A stretch of 59,183 bases of DNA from an uncultured Selenomonadales bacterium (GTDB lineage Bacteria > Bacillota > Negativicutes > Selenomonadales > Selenomonadaceae), in contig CALFJB010000038.1 in NCBI GenBank assembly GCA_937877565.1, positions 1 to 59,183 on the forward strand. Reading direction: 5' to 3'. Positions 15,058-22,603 of this stretch are shown here, one piece after another (within the stretch, counting starts at the first letter, position 1; the number at the start of each line of letters is the position of its first letter). The position numbers were made by a program, and so were the translations under genes. The notes under the pieces are model-generated. The model was not told the origin of the DNA. It made no database searches and worked only from the letters and a program-made list of their open reading frames with translations.

Positions 15058-16243
15058 ATTGAAAGACAAAAAAATTTTAATTGGAGTAACGGGCGGAATT
15101 GCGGCTTACAAAGTTGTTGAAGTTGTCAGCCGCCTTAAAAAATTGGGCGCAGAAGTAAAAGTTGTAATGACGCGTTCAGCCACAGAATTTATCGCCCCGC
15201 GCACTTTTCAAGAAATTACAAAAAATCCCGTGTCCGTCGAAATGTTTTCTGAAACGGTAAATTATCACGTTGAACACATTGCACTGGCGAATTTTGCGGA
15301 CTTGGTTTTAATTGCTCCGGCAACTGCAAACTTTTTGGCGAAGGCGGCGCACGGTATAGCCGACGATCTTTTGACGACAATAATTTTGGCAACGCCCGCG
15401 CCTTTGATGATCGCGCCTGCAATGAATACTTTAATGTTGGAGCATCCCGCCACTAAAAATAATATCGAAATTCTAAAACAACGTGGCGCAAAAATTATCG
15501 ACGCCGAAACAGGCTTGCTTGCTTGCGGTACAAGCGGCAAAGGCAGATTAGCCGAGCCGGAAAATATCTGCGCGGAAATTGTAAAATTCTTTGCTCCAAA
15601 AAATCTTGCCGGTAAAAAAATTTTGGTAACTGCCGGCGGTACAGTTGAGCCAATAGATCCCGTGCGATTTATCGGCAACCGTTCAAGCGGCAAAATGGGA
15701 TATGAAATTGCAAAGGCGGCGCAATTTCACGGCGCGGAAGTTATTTTAATTTCCGGAAATGCAACCGTTGAGCCGCCCGCCAACGTAAAATTTATCAAAG
15801 TTGAAACGGCTGAACAAATGCGTACTGAAGTTTTGAAAGAATTTGATTCAGTAGACGCGGTTATAATGTCTGCCGCTGTTTCAGATTATCGCCCAAAAAC
15901 TATTTATCCCCAAAAAATCAAGAAAAGCAATGAAAATCTGACGATTGAACTTGTGAAAAATCCTGACATTTTAAAAGAATTGGGACAACTCAAAAAAAAT
16001 CAGTTGCTTGTAGGATTCGCCGCCGAAACTGCAAATATTATCTCATACGCCAAAGATAAAATAGACGAAAAGAATTTAGATTTTATTGTGGCAAATGACG
16101 TAACGCAGGAAGGCGCGGGCTTTTCAGTCGATACAAATATTGCGTCGATTATTACACGTGATGGCGAAATTGAAAATTGCCCTAAAATGTCAAAAACTGA
16201 ACTTGCCGAAAAAATTATTTTGCGCGTTGCTGAAAGGTTATAA
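15050..16243 (+). CDS. coaBC: Bifunctional phosphopantothenoylcysteine decarboxylase/synthetase
   Basis: A 397-residue two-domain coenzyme A enzyme. The N-terminal CoaC flavoprotein half has GVTGGIAAYK, a catalytic His in VNYHVEHIALA, PAMNTLMLEHPA and the active Cys in LLACGTSGKGRLAEP. The C-terminal CoaB synthetase half starts with KKILVTAGGTVEPIDPVRFI and NRSSGKMGYEIA. It joins cysteine to phosphopantothenate and decarboxylates the product. The start ATG lies inside the end of rpoZ, so translation is coupled. Confidence 0.96.
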   Translation: MNELKDKKILIGVTGGIAAYKVVEVVSRLKKLGAEVKVVMTRSATEFIAPRTFQEITKNPVSVEMFSETVNYHVEHIALANFADLVLIAPATANFLAKAAHGIADDLLTTIILATPAPLMIAPAMNTLMLEHPATKNNIEILKQRGAKIIDAETGLLACGTSGKGRLAEPENICAEIVKFFAPKNLAGKKILVTAGGTVEPIDPVRFIGNRSSGKMGYEIAKAAQFHGAEVILISGNATVEPPANVKFIKVETAEQMRTEVLKEFDSVDAVIMSAAVSDYRPKTIYPQKIKKSNENLTIELVKNPDILKELGQLKKNQLLVGFAAETANIISYAKDKIDEKNLDFIVANDVTQEGAGFSVDTNIASIITRDGEIENCPKMSKTELAEKIILRVAERL

Positions 16244-16245
16244 AA

Positions 16246-16674
16246 ATGTCAGATATACTACACCAAAATATTTTAAATGACGTTTCCGGCGGAACGCTTT
16301 ACGTTGCAAGCGGAAAAATCAATTATGCTAATCCTGCGGCAGAAAAAATTTTCAATAAAACTGCCGCTGAAATGTTAAATCAGCCGTTTGCAAAAATTTT
16401 TGTCGATTATGCCGAAAATGACGACTTCAACCAAATTATTATTGACGTTATTGAAGATTATTCTCGAACGCACGAAAATATCGTTCAGTATTTCGACGGC
16501 AAAAATTTTAAGTATTTGCACATGAAGACTTCGTATCTTCGCAATAAAACTGAAAAACTTGGAATTTTAATTTTGATTGATGATATTACCGAAGTTTTGA
16601 AATTGTGCGGCGTAGAATTGAGTTTGCAAAAAATTAAGGAACTTAACACGCAGTTGGAAACACGAACAAAATAG
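16246..16674 (+). CDS. Stand-alone PAS domain protein
   Basis: A 142-residue protein consisting of one PAS fold: GGTLYVASGKINYANPAAEK, then a helical region, and the closing strands KYLHMKTSYLRNKTEKLGIL with ILIDDITE. A short helix follows at the C-terminus (LSLQKIKELNTQLETRTK) that looks like the start of a coiled coil cut short before any kinase or cyclase domain. It begins 2 bases after coaBC. With no output domain it may sense a ligand or light/redox state and act by protein contact; the partner is unknown. Confidence 0.8.
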   Translation: MSDILHQNILNDVSGGTLYVASGKINYANPAAEKIFNKTAAEMLNQPFAKIFVDYAENDDFNQIIIDVIEDYSRTHENIVQYFDGKNFKYLHMKTSYLRNKTEKLGILILIDDITEVLKLCGVELSLQKIKELNTQLETRTK

Positions 16675-16701
16675 CGAAATTATCAAATTTGCAGGATTTT
16701 T

Positions 16702-16729
16702 TTTACAATCTGCCGAATAAGCCTAGAAT
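16702..16729 (+). promoter_or_regulatory. Putative promoter of YdcF-family gene
   Basis: TTTACA at 16702-16707, 16 bases, TAGAAT at 16724-16729, about 30 bases before the TTG start. Confidence 0.5.
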
Positions 16730-16759
16730 ATTTTTTTAGACTTAGGAAGGCAGATTTTT

Positions 16760-17524
16760 TTGGTATATTTGCTAAAATTCGGCGCAAGTTGGATACTGCC
16801 GCCCGGACTTTTTATTATATTGTTGGTGATTTTAACTTTTTATTTGTCACGGCTCAATTTTAAACTTTCGCTGATTGTAGGATTTTTTACGCTGATTTTT
16901 TATTTGATGTGTACAAGTTTCATAGCGGATAAAACAATGGGCTGGTTAGAGCAAAAATATTTTTCGCCAACGCAACCTGAATTGGAAAAAGCGGACGTTA
17001 TAATAATGTTAGGCGGCGGCGCAATTCGTGATTCGCAAGACGTAGACGGCGAAGGTACACTTTGTGCAAGCCCTGCGAACAGACTTTTAACCGCCGTAAG
17101 ACTTCAGAAAATGTTAAACTTGCCAATACTTTTAAGCGGCGGGCAAGTGTACAGCGACAGCGGCGCGGAGGCAATTATTGCGCTAAGAATTTTACAGACG
17201 CTTGAAGTACCGACCGAAAAAATTTTGCTTGAAACTAAAAGCGTAAACACCACGCAAAATGCAATTTTTTCCGCCGAAATTCTGCGCGAGAAAAATTTTC
17301 ATAAACCAATACTAGTAACATCGGCGTTTCATATGCGCCGCGCCGTACTAAATTTTCAACAACAAGGCTTTGAAGTAATTCCCTGCCCAAGTGATTTTTT
17401 AGTGCCGCGTGAGCCACATCTACATTATACGAAATTTCGCCCGCAATCAGAGGCGTTATTGCTAAATGTGACGGTAATGCAGGAAATGTTACGCACGTTT
17501 GTTACCGAAAAATTTAAAGTGTGA
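16760..17524 (+). CDS. YdcF/ElyC-family (DUF218) membrane protein
   Basis: A 254-residue protein with two N-terminal transmembrane segments (ILPPGLFIILLVILTFYL, LIVGFFTLIFYLMCTSFI) and a DUF218 domain: DVIIMLGGGAIRD, ILLSGGQVYSDSGAEA, LLETKSVNTTQNA and ILVTSAFHMRRAVLNF. ElyC and SanA of this family affect envelope integrity and peptidoglycan or undecaprenyl-linked polymer synthesis; the reaction is unresolved. TTG at 16760 follows AGGAAGG. The gene ends just before tmk. Confidence 0.88.
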   Translation: MVYLLKFGASWILPPGLFIILLVILTFYLSRLNFKLSLIVGFFTLIFYLMCTSFIADKTMGWLEQKYFSPTQPELEKADVIIMLGGGAIRDSQDVDGEGTLCASPANRLLTAVRLQKMLNLPILLSGGQVYSDSGAEAIIALRILQTLEVPTEKILLETKSVNTTQNAIFSAEILREKNFHKPILVTSAFHMRRAVLNFQQQGFEVIPCPSDFLVPREPHLHYTKFRPQSEALLLNVTVMQEMLRTFVTEKFKV

Positions 17525-17534
17525 GGTGTACGAG

Positions 17535-18191
17535 ATGAGCGGTAAACTTATTGTTATAGAGGGAAGTGACGGCTCGGGTAAAGCCACGCAGACTACAAGG
17601 CTTTATGAACGTCTTCGCAATTTGCGCGTTAATGTTATGCGCGTTTCCTTCCCAAATTATGAAAGTGAATCATCTGCGCTAATCAGAATGTATTTGCGCG
17701 GCGATTTTGGCGGCAGACCTGAAGACGTGAATCCCTACGCCTCCGCTATGTTTTACGCAGTTGATCGTTTCGCAAGTTTTACGACGTGGAAAGATTTTTA
17801 CAATGAAGGCGGAATTGTACTTGCTGACAGATACAGCGCGTCAAATGCCGCTCATCAAGCTGCGAAGTTTAGCCGTAAAGCTGACAGAGAAAAATTTTGG
17901 AATTGGCTTGAAGATTTAGAGTACAAAAAATTTCAACTGCCGCGCCCCACGCTTACAATTTTTTTGGAAATGCCGCCGGAAATTTCGGCAATGCTCCGCC
18001 AAAAACGCGGTAGAGTTGACTTGCATGAATCTGATATGAATTATATGCTGAAGTCTTATAAAACTTATGTTGAATTGGCGCAGAGATACGGCTGGAAAAC
18101 TATTAAATGCGCTGAAAATAATTTCGCTAGAAGTGCTATTGACATCGAACAGGACGTTTTCAGACTTGTTGAAGAAATGCTCCTTAGTTAA
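17535..18191 (+). CDS. tmk: Thymidylate kinase
   Basis: A 218-residue dTMP kinase. The P-loop reads EGSDGSGKATQTTRL, with Ala where most family members have Ser or Thr after GK. The DRY-type motif ADRYSASNAAHQAAKF and the LID-like segment REKFWNWLEDLEYKKF match the clostridial branch of the family. ATG at 17535 is preferred because GAGGTG precedes it; the frame opens earlier inside the YdcF gene. It supplies dTDP for DNA synthesis. The PTLTIFLEMPPEIS strand is intact. Confidence 0.9.
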   Translation: MSGKLIVIEGSDGSGKATQTTRLYERLRNLRVNVMRVSFPNYESESSALIRMYLRGDFGGRPEDVNPYASAMFYAVDRFASFTTWKDFYNEGGIVLADRYSASNAAHQAAKFSRKADREKFWNWLEDLEYKKFQLPRPTLTIFLEMPPEISAMLRQKRGRVDLHESDMNYMLKSYKTYVELAQRYGWKTIKCAENNFARSAIDIEQDVFRLVEEMLLS

Positions 18192-18206
18192 TTTATTGCA
18201 AAAAAA

Positions 18207-18236
18207 TTGACACTTTATCTTGTCTAGTGCTAAAAT
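18207..18236 (+). promoter_or_regulatory. Putative promoter of the HNH gene
   Basis: TTGACA at 18207-18212, 18 bases, TAAAAT at 18231-18236. The left arm of the inverted repeat at 18209-18278 covers this promoter. A leader of about 95 bases precedes the ATG at 18339. Confidence 0.6.
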
Positions 18237-18278
18237 TAATTTCGTTAGTAAAACTAGCACGACACAAGCCAAAGTGTC
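18209..18278 (+). repeat. Large imperfect inverted repeat over the HNH-gene promoter
   Basis: Three paired blocks in mirror order: GACACTTT (18209-18216) with AAAGTGTC (18271-18278), TGTC (18221-18224) with GACA (18261-18264), and GTGCTA (18227-18232) with TAGCAC (18255-18260). There is no T-run, so it is not a terminator. Confidence 0.75.
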
Positions 18279-18338
18279 TTTGTAAATTTTAATCACAATT
18301 TTGGCTTATGTCAAGCACAAGCTAAAGGAGTGATTTAA

Positions 18339-18941
18339 ATGGACGATAAGACAAGAGCGCGTACCAATAAAATTTACTATGAAAAATATTTGCCTGCTTT
18401 TCATGCTTTTATGATTTGTTATCCTTTAATCGATGACGATTTACAAGGTGAAATTTGGAAATGGATTTCTGGATATGAAGATTTATACCAAATTAGCAAT
18501 TTTGGTAGAGTTAAAAGCTTTAAGGGAATTTCTCCTAGAATTTTGAGACCGTTCATTAACAAAAAAGGATACTTGACTATTGCATTACGCGGAAATAATA
18601 ATAAAACTAAAAATTACTATGTTCATGTATTAGTTGCAAAAGCCTTTATTCCAAATCCTGAAAATAAAAATGAAGTAAATCATCTGGATGGCGTGAAATT
18701 TAATTGCTACGTCGATAATTTAGTTTGGTCAACACATTCAGAAAATATGAAACATTCTTATAGTGAAGGTTTACGTAACCCAAAAAATAAATTAACAGAT
18801 GAACAAGTTCGTTATATCAGAAATGTTCATAAAAAAGGCGATTCTGTTTATGGTGCAAAACCATTGTCAAGAAAATTCAATGTCAGTGAGGCTTGCATAA
18901 GATTTATTATCAACGGCAAATCTTACAAAAATGTTAAATAG
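18339..18941 (+). CDS. NUMOD4/HNH homing-type endonuclease
   Basis: A 200-residue free-standing endonuclease of phage/homing type. NUMOD4 lies at residues about 38-63 (GEIWKWISGYEDLYQISNFG, RVKSF). The HNH region has VHVLVAKAFIPNPENKNEVN and HLDGVKFNCYVDNLVW. The C-terminal part (KLTDEQVRYIRNVHKKG, PLSRKFNVSEACIRFIINGK) looks like a DNA-binding helix-turn-helix module. It sits between tmk and rnmV, with AAAGGAG before its ATG and its own likely promoter. Its more AT-rich codons differ from both neighbours and suggest transfer. No intron is seen around it. Confidence 0.88.
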   Translation: MDDKTRARTNKIYYEKYLPAFHAFMICYPLIDDDLQGEIWKWISGYEDLYQISNFGRVKSFKGISPRILRPFINKKGYLTIALRGNNNKTKNYYVHVLVAKAFIPNPENKNEVNHLDGVKFNCYVDNLVWSTHSENMKHSYSEGLRNPKNKLTDEQVRYIRNVHKKGDSVYGAKPLSRKFNVSEACIRFIINGKSYKNVK

Positions 18942-18952
18942 GAGGCGTTTAA

Positions 18953-19498
18953 TTGCTGAAAGAAGTTTTAATCGTCGAAGGCAAAATGGACGTTATGGCG
19001 ATAAATCGCGCAGTTGAGGCGGATTGTATCATTACAAACGGCTTTCATTTTAACAAAAAAACTTTGGCGAACATTGCGGCGGCGTACAAAAAGCGCGGGA
19101 TTATTATTTTAACTGATCCTGACAGCGCAGGAGAAAACATCAGAGCATTTCTTACAAAAAGATTTCCCAACGCTAAGCATGCTTATATTCCAAAAGACGA
19201 GGCAACCGCTAACGATGATATTGGCGTGGAGCAAGCTAAACCTGAATCAATCAGAAAAGCACTTGCCAAAGTTCACACCTTGAATTTAAATCCACGCGCA
19301 GAATTTACGGCGGCTGAAATGTTGCAATTCGGTTTAAGCGGCGGCGCAGAAAGTTCAAAACTTCGTGATAAAATCGGCGCGGCGTTGGGTATCGGTTACG
19401 GCAATGTTAAAACTTTTGTAAAGCGGCTGAACAGTTACGGAATAACTCGCGCAGAATTTATGGAGGCTCTGGAAAATGTTACACCCCAAAATAGCTGA
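18953..19498 (+). CDS. rnmV: Ribonuclease M5
   Basis: A 181-residue Toprim nuclease that matures 5S rRNA. The Toprim glutamate is in LIVEGKMDVMA and the paired aspartates in ILTDPDSAGENIRAFL. The C-terminal half (AEMLQFGLSGGAESSKLRDK, IGYGNVKTFVKRLNSYGI) is the family-specific domain. TTG at 18953 follows TAGGAGGCG. It overlaps rsmA by 23 bases, the standard Firmicutes rnmV-rsmA pair. Confidence 0.93.
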   Translation: MLKEVLIVEGKMDVMAINRAVEADCIITNGFHFNKKTLANIAAAYKKRGIIILTDPDSAGENIRAFLTKRFPNAKHAYIPKDEATANDDIGVEQAKPESIRKALAKVHTLNLNPRAEFTAAEMLQFGLSGGAESSKLRDKIGAALGIGYGNVKTFVKRLNSYGITRAEFMEALENVTPQNS

Positions 19499-20312
19499 CA
19501 TTTCGGCAACACGTCACATTTTAAAAACTTTCGACTTGCGGGCGTCGAAAAAACTCGGACAGAATTTTTTAATAGATTCAAGCGTGGTACAAAAAATCGT
19601 AGACGCGGCAGAAATTTCAGCCGACGACGAAATTTTGGAAATTGGACCCGGAATTGGAACATTGACGCAAGGATTATTAGAGGCGGGCGCAAAAGTTACG
19701 GCGGTTGAAATTGATAAAAAATTGCCTGCCGTGTTAGAAAAAACTTTGGAAGGCTACGAAAATTTTAAATTGGTACAGGGCGATATTTTAAAAGTTGACA
19801 TAGAAAAAATAATGCCGCCGAATTTCAAAGTAGTAGCAAATTTGCCGTATTACATTACGACGCAAATTTTGTTGACGCTCCTTGAAAAAAAATTGCCGGT
19901 AACAAAAATTGTAACAATGGTACAAAAAGAAGTTGCCGATCGAATGACAGCCGCGCCAAATTCAAAAATCTATGGCGCAATGACGGTGGCGGTACAATTT
20001 CGCGCAGATGTCAAAATTGCGTTTGAAGTGCCGCCGAGTGCATTTTTGCCGCGCCCTGAAGTTACAAGCGCGGTTGTAGTTTGTGACGTTAGAGAATCGC
20101 CTTTCAAAGTTGCCGACGAAGAATTTTTTATAAAAGTGGTACGCGCCGCCTTCGGACAACGTAGAAAAACTTTAGTAAATTCATTGTTAGGCGCGGGCTT
20201 TTTACGTGAAAAAATTTTATCTGCGTTGGAAGTTGCAAAAATTTTACCTGAACGCCGCGCAGAAACTTTATCAATCGAAGACTTTGTAAATTTAGCAAAT
20301 TCGCTAAAATAA
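19476..20312 (+). CDS. rsmA: 16S rRNA (adenine1518/1519-N6)-dimethyltransferase
   Basis: A 278-residue KsgA/RsmA enzyme that dimethylates two adjacent adenines near the 3' end of 16S rRNA. It shows KKLGQNFLIDSSVVQKIVD, the SAM-binding motif EILEIGPGIGTLTQGLLEAG and the catalytic motif VVANLPYYITTQILL. ATG at 19476 lies inside rnmV. A bidirectional terminator separates it from the convergent carboxypeptidase gene. Confidence 0.96.
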   Translation: MLHPKIADISATRHILKTFDLRASKKLGQNFLIDSSVVQKIVDAAEISADDEILEIGPGIGTLTQGLLEAGAKVTAVEIDKKLPAVLEKTLEGYENFKLVQGDILKVDIEKIMPPNFKVVANLPYYITTQILLTLLEKKLPVTKIVTMVQKEVADRMTAAPNSKIYGAMTVAVQFRADVKIAFEVPPSAFLPRPEVTSAVVVCDVRESPFKVADEEFFIKVVRAAFGQRRKTLVNSLLGAGFLREKILSALEVAKILPERRAETLSIEDFVNLANSLK

Positions 20313-20317
20313 AAAAA

Positions 20318-20345
20318 TCCCGCCTCAAGTGCGGGAAATTTTTTT
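20318..20345. terminator. Bidirectional intrinsic terminator between rsmA and carboxypeptidase gene
   Basis: TCCCGC (20318-20323) pairs with GCGGGA (20331-20336), with A-run before and T-run after, so it can end transcription from both convergent genes. Confidence 0.85.
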
Positions 20346-20362
20346 TGGTAGTGGCTCGGCAA

Positions 20363-21529
20363 TCAAGCCAATAATAGTAAAAAATCTTGAGCTACTTCAA
20401 TGAAAGGTTCAGTTAATGAAACAATCAAAGACGCCACACTGAAACCGGCTTCAACATTTTCTTTAGCCACGAACGGCACACTTGCAACAGTTTTGCCGTT
20501 ATATTTTAAAGTTGCCATTCCTACCGCGTCGCCAACTTTAATGCCGCCTTCAACGACTTTTGGCAAATCGTATTCAACTTTTAAATTTTGTCTGTATTCA
20601 TCGCGCAAAAGTACATAATTTAAATCGTCTTCAAGTCCGACTTCAAGCGTTGCCTGTTCGCCGCCGCTTACGAAAACTTTTTTCTCGACGTTGTTTTTGT
20701 CAATTCCGTAAATCGAAGTAACGCGCTCAAATCCATAATCTAAAAGTGCTGTAGCGTCCTGAAAACGCGTTACGGCGTCTTCAGAGTGCATAACTATTGC
20801 AATTAATTCAATGTCGCCACGTTTTGCAGACGCCGCTAAACAACCGCCCGCCGCAAAAGTCCAGCCGGTTTTTAAACCGGTCGCGCCTTTGTACGTTCCC
20901 AAAAGTTTGTTCGTATTTTCAACTCTCACTGAATGATCCGAAGGTTGAAGCCAATGAATAGTTTCGCGTTGCGTCGCTACAATATCCCGAAAATCCCAAT
21001 TATCCAAGCAGTACGCAGAAATTTTCGCCATATCCCGCGCCGTTGATAAATGTCTTTCATTCGGCAAGCCATTTGGATTTTCAAAATTTGTATCAGTGCA
21101 GCCAATTTCCCGCGCCTTTTCATTCATCAACAGAGAAAAATTTGAAACATTTCCTGAAACTGCCTCCGCAATGGCAACCGCGCCGCCATTATCTGAAACA
21201 AGCATCATCCCGCGCAAAAGTTCATCCGCCGAAATTACGTCATTTTCTTGCAACATCAATTCTGAATCTTCGGTATAGGCGGCAGTTTGCGAAATTCTGA
21301 TTCTGTCTTCAGGCACAAGATATTCTAAGCCCAAAATACAAGTCATCATTTTCGTCATACTTGCAGGCGGACGGCGTACATCTGCATTTTTTTCGTAAAT
21401 CACGCGCCCCGTTGTCGCCTCAATTAAAATTGCCGAATCTGCCGAAATTTCCAAATTTCTTTGCCGCGCTTGTACCGACGGACTTAAAATTAGTAAAAAT
21501 GAAAATATAATTGCTAAAAATCGATACAC
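20363..21529 (-). CDS. D-alanyl-D-alanine carboxypeptidase (DacF/PBP5 type)
   Basis: A 388-residue secreted penicillin-binding protein trimming the terminal D-Ala of peptidoglycan stems. The signal peptide is at the N-terminus (MYRFLAIIFSFLLILSPSVQA). The catalytic Ser is in ASMTKMM (SxxK), the second motif is SDNGG in place of the usual SxN form, and the third is KTG in GLKTGWTFAAGG. A PBP5 C-terminal beta domain and a short hydrophobic tail (EPFIEVAQDFLLLLA) follow. GTG at 21529 is preferred to the GTG at 21538 because AAAAGGAG (21545-21538) gives an 8-base spacing. Confidence 0.93.
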   Translation of the reverse strand: MYRFLAIIFSFLLILSPSVQARQRNLEISADSAILIEATTGRVIYEKNADVRRPPASMTKMMTCILGLEYLVPEDRIRISQTAAYTEDSELMLQENDVISADELLRGMMLVSDNGGAVAIAEAVSGNVSNFSLLMNEKAREIGCTDTNFENPNGLPNERHLSTARDMAKISAYCLDNWDFRDIVATQRETIHWLQPSDHSVRVENTNKLLGTYKGATGLKTGWTFAAGGCLAASAKRGDIELIAIVMHSEDAVTRFQDATALLDYGFERVTSIYGIDKNNVEKKVFVSGGEQATLEVGLEDDLNYVLLRDEYRQNLKVEYDLPKVVEGGIKVGDAVGMATLKYNGKTVASVPFVAKENVEAGFSVASLIVSLTEPFIEVAQDFLLLLA

Positions 21530-21552
21530 CTCAATCACTCCTTTTTATATGA

Positions 21553-21581
21553 ATTTTAACTGAAAATTTTCTGAACGTCAA
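21553..21581 (-). promoter_or_regulatory. Putative promoter of carboxypeptidase gene
   Basis: On the minus strand TTGACG (21581-21576), 17 bases, TAAAAT (21558-21553). Its -35 box is two bases from the -35 box of the divergent YitT promoter. Confidence 0.75.
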
Positions 21582-21583
21582 TA

Positions 21584-21612
21584 TTGCAAGCGATTTTAAC
21601 TTCAATTATAAT
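21584..21612 (+). promoter_or_regulatory. Putative promoter of YitT-family gene
   Basis: TTGCAA at 21584-21589, 17 bases, TATAAT at 21607-21612, 27 bases before the TTG start. Confidence 0.75.
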
Positions 21613-21639
21613 AAAAAAAATTTTTAAGGAGTGATTTTT

Positions 21640-22548
21640 TTGGAAAGTGAAATTTCAAATACTGAAAAAGTTACAAAACGCGCTGTGCGAATAAAGCACG
21701 GGCGGCAGATTAAAAATTATATATTGCAAGGTCTGCAACTTTTAATTGGCGCAATAATCGCCTCAATAGGGTTGGAGCTTTTTTTAATACCGAATCAAGT
21801 TATTGACGGCGGAGTTGTCGGCTTGTCGATTATGGGGCATTTTATGTTTACCGGAATACCCTTTGGCGTTTTTCTCGTCGTGCTGAACATTCCGTTTCTG
21901 TACATTGGCTACAAGCACATTGGAAAAAATTTCGCCATTGCAACGGTTGTAGCGGTTATAATGTTGAGTTTTTGCTCGGAGTACGCGGCAACTTTTGAAA
22001 AAGTTACGAACGATCCATTTTTGGCGGCGATATTCGGCGGAATTATTGATGGTATTGGAGTTGGAATTATTATGCGTGCAGGTGGTTCACTGGACGGCAC
22101 GGAAATTGTAGCAATTATTGCAGATAAGCACACGCCCTTTTCAGTCGGTGAAGTTGTTATGTTTATAAATCTTTTCATTTTGAGCGGCGCAGGCTTGCTT
22201 TTCGGCTGGGATAAGGCTATGTATTCGCTTGTAGCGTACTTTGTAATTGCGAAAATGATTGACGTTGTAACCAAAGGCTTTGATGAAACTTACGCGGTTA
22301 TGATTGTTACAAAAGACCCAATCGAAGTTACGGACGAACTTAACAGGCAACTTGGACGCGGCGTAACGCTTTTACACGGGCAGGGCGGTTATACTAAATT
22401 GCCGAAAGAAATTTTGTATTGCGTTGTCAATCGCCTTGAAGTTACAAAAGTTAAAGAAATTGTGCTGTCAATGGACGAAAACGCCTTTGTTACAATCAAT
22501 TCGGTTTATGACATTGTCGGCGGACGTTTCAAAACTAAGTCACATTAA
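21640..22548 (+). CDS. YitT family membrane protein (DUF161/DUF2179)
   Basis: A 302-residue protein with about five to six transmembrane segments in the N-terminal two thirds (LLIGAIIASIGLELFLIPNQ, DGGVVGLSIMGHF, GIIDGIGVGIIMRAGGSLDG) and a soluble DUF2179 domain at the end (ETYAVMIVTKDPIEVTDELN, GVTLLHGQGGYT). Family members are abundant in Firmicutes; transport is suspected but the substrate is unknown. TTG at 21640 is preferred over GTG at 21631 because AAGGAG at 21626-21631 gives 8-base spacing. Confidence 0.92.
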   Translation: MESEISNTEKVTKRAVRIKHGRQIKNYILQGLQLLIGAIIASIGLELFLIPNQVIDGGVVGLSIMGHFMFTGIPFGVFLVVLNIPFLYIGYKHIGKNFAIATVVAVIMLSFCSEYAATFEKVTNDPFLAAIFGGIIDGIGVGIIMRAGGSLDGTEIVAIIADKHTPFSVGEVVMFINLFILSGAGLLFGWDKAMYSLVAYFVIAKMIDVVTKGFDETYAVMIVTKDPIEVTDELNRQLGRGVTLLHGQGGYTKLPKEILYCVVNRLEVTKVKEIVLSMDENAFVTINSVYDIVGGRFKTKSH

Positions 22549-22555
22549 AAAAATA

Positions 22556-22587
22556 GCGACGAACCTTTAACGGCTCGCCGCTTTTTT
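22556..22587. terminator. Intrinsic terminator between YitT and MTase-like gene
   Basis: GCGACGAACC and GGCTCGCCGC form a 10-bp stem with two mismatches around TTTAAC, followed by CTTTTTTA on the plus strand and flanked by A-rich sequence on the other side. It can serve both convergent genes. Confidence 0.65.
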
Positions 22588-22603
22588 ATTTCAAGAAAAA
22601 TTT

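Noticed and set aside
18209..18278. Hairpin after tmk as an intrinsic terminator
   Set aside because: No T-run follows the stem on either strand and the left arm contains a good promoter.
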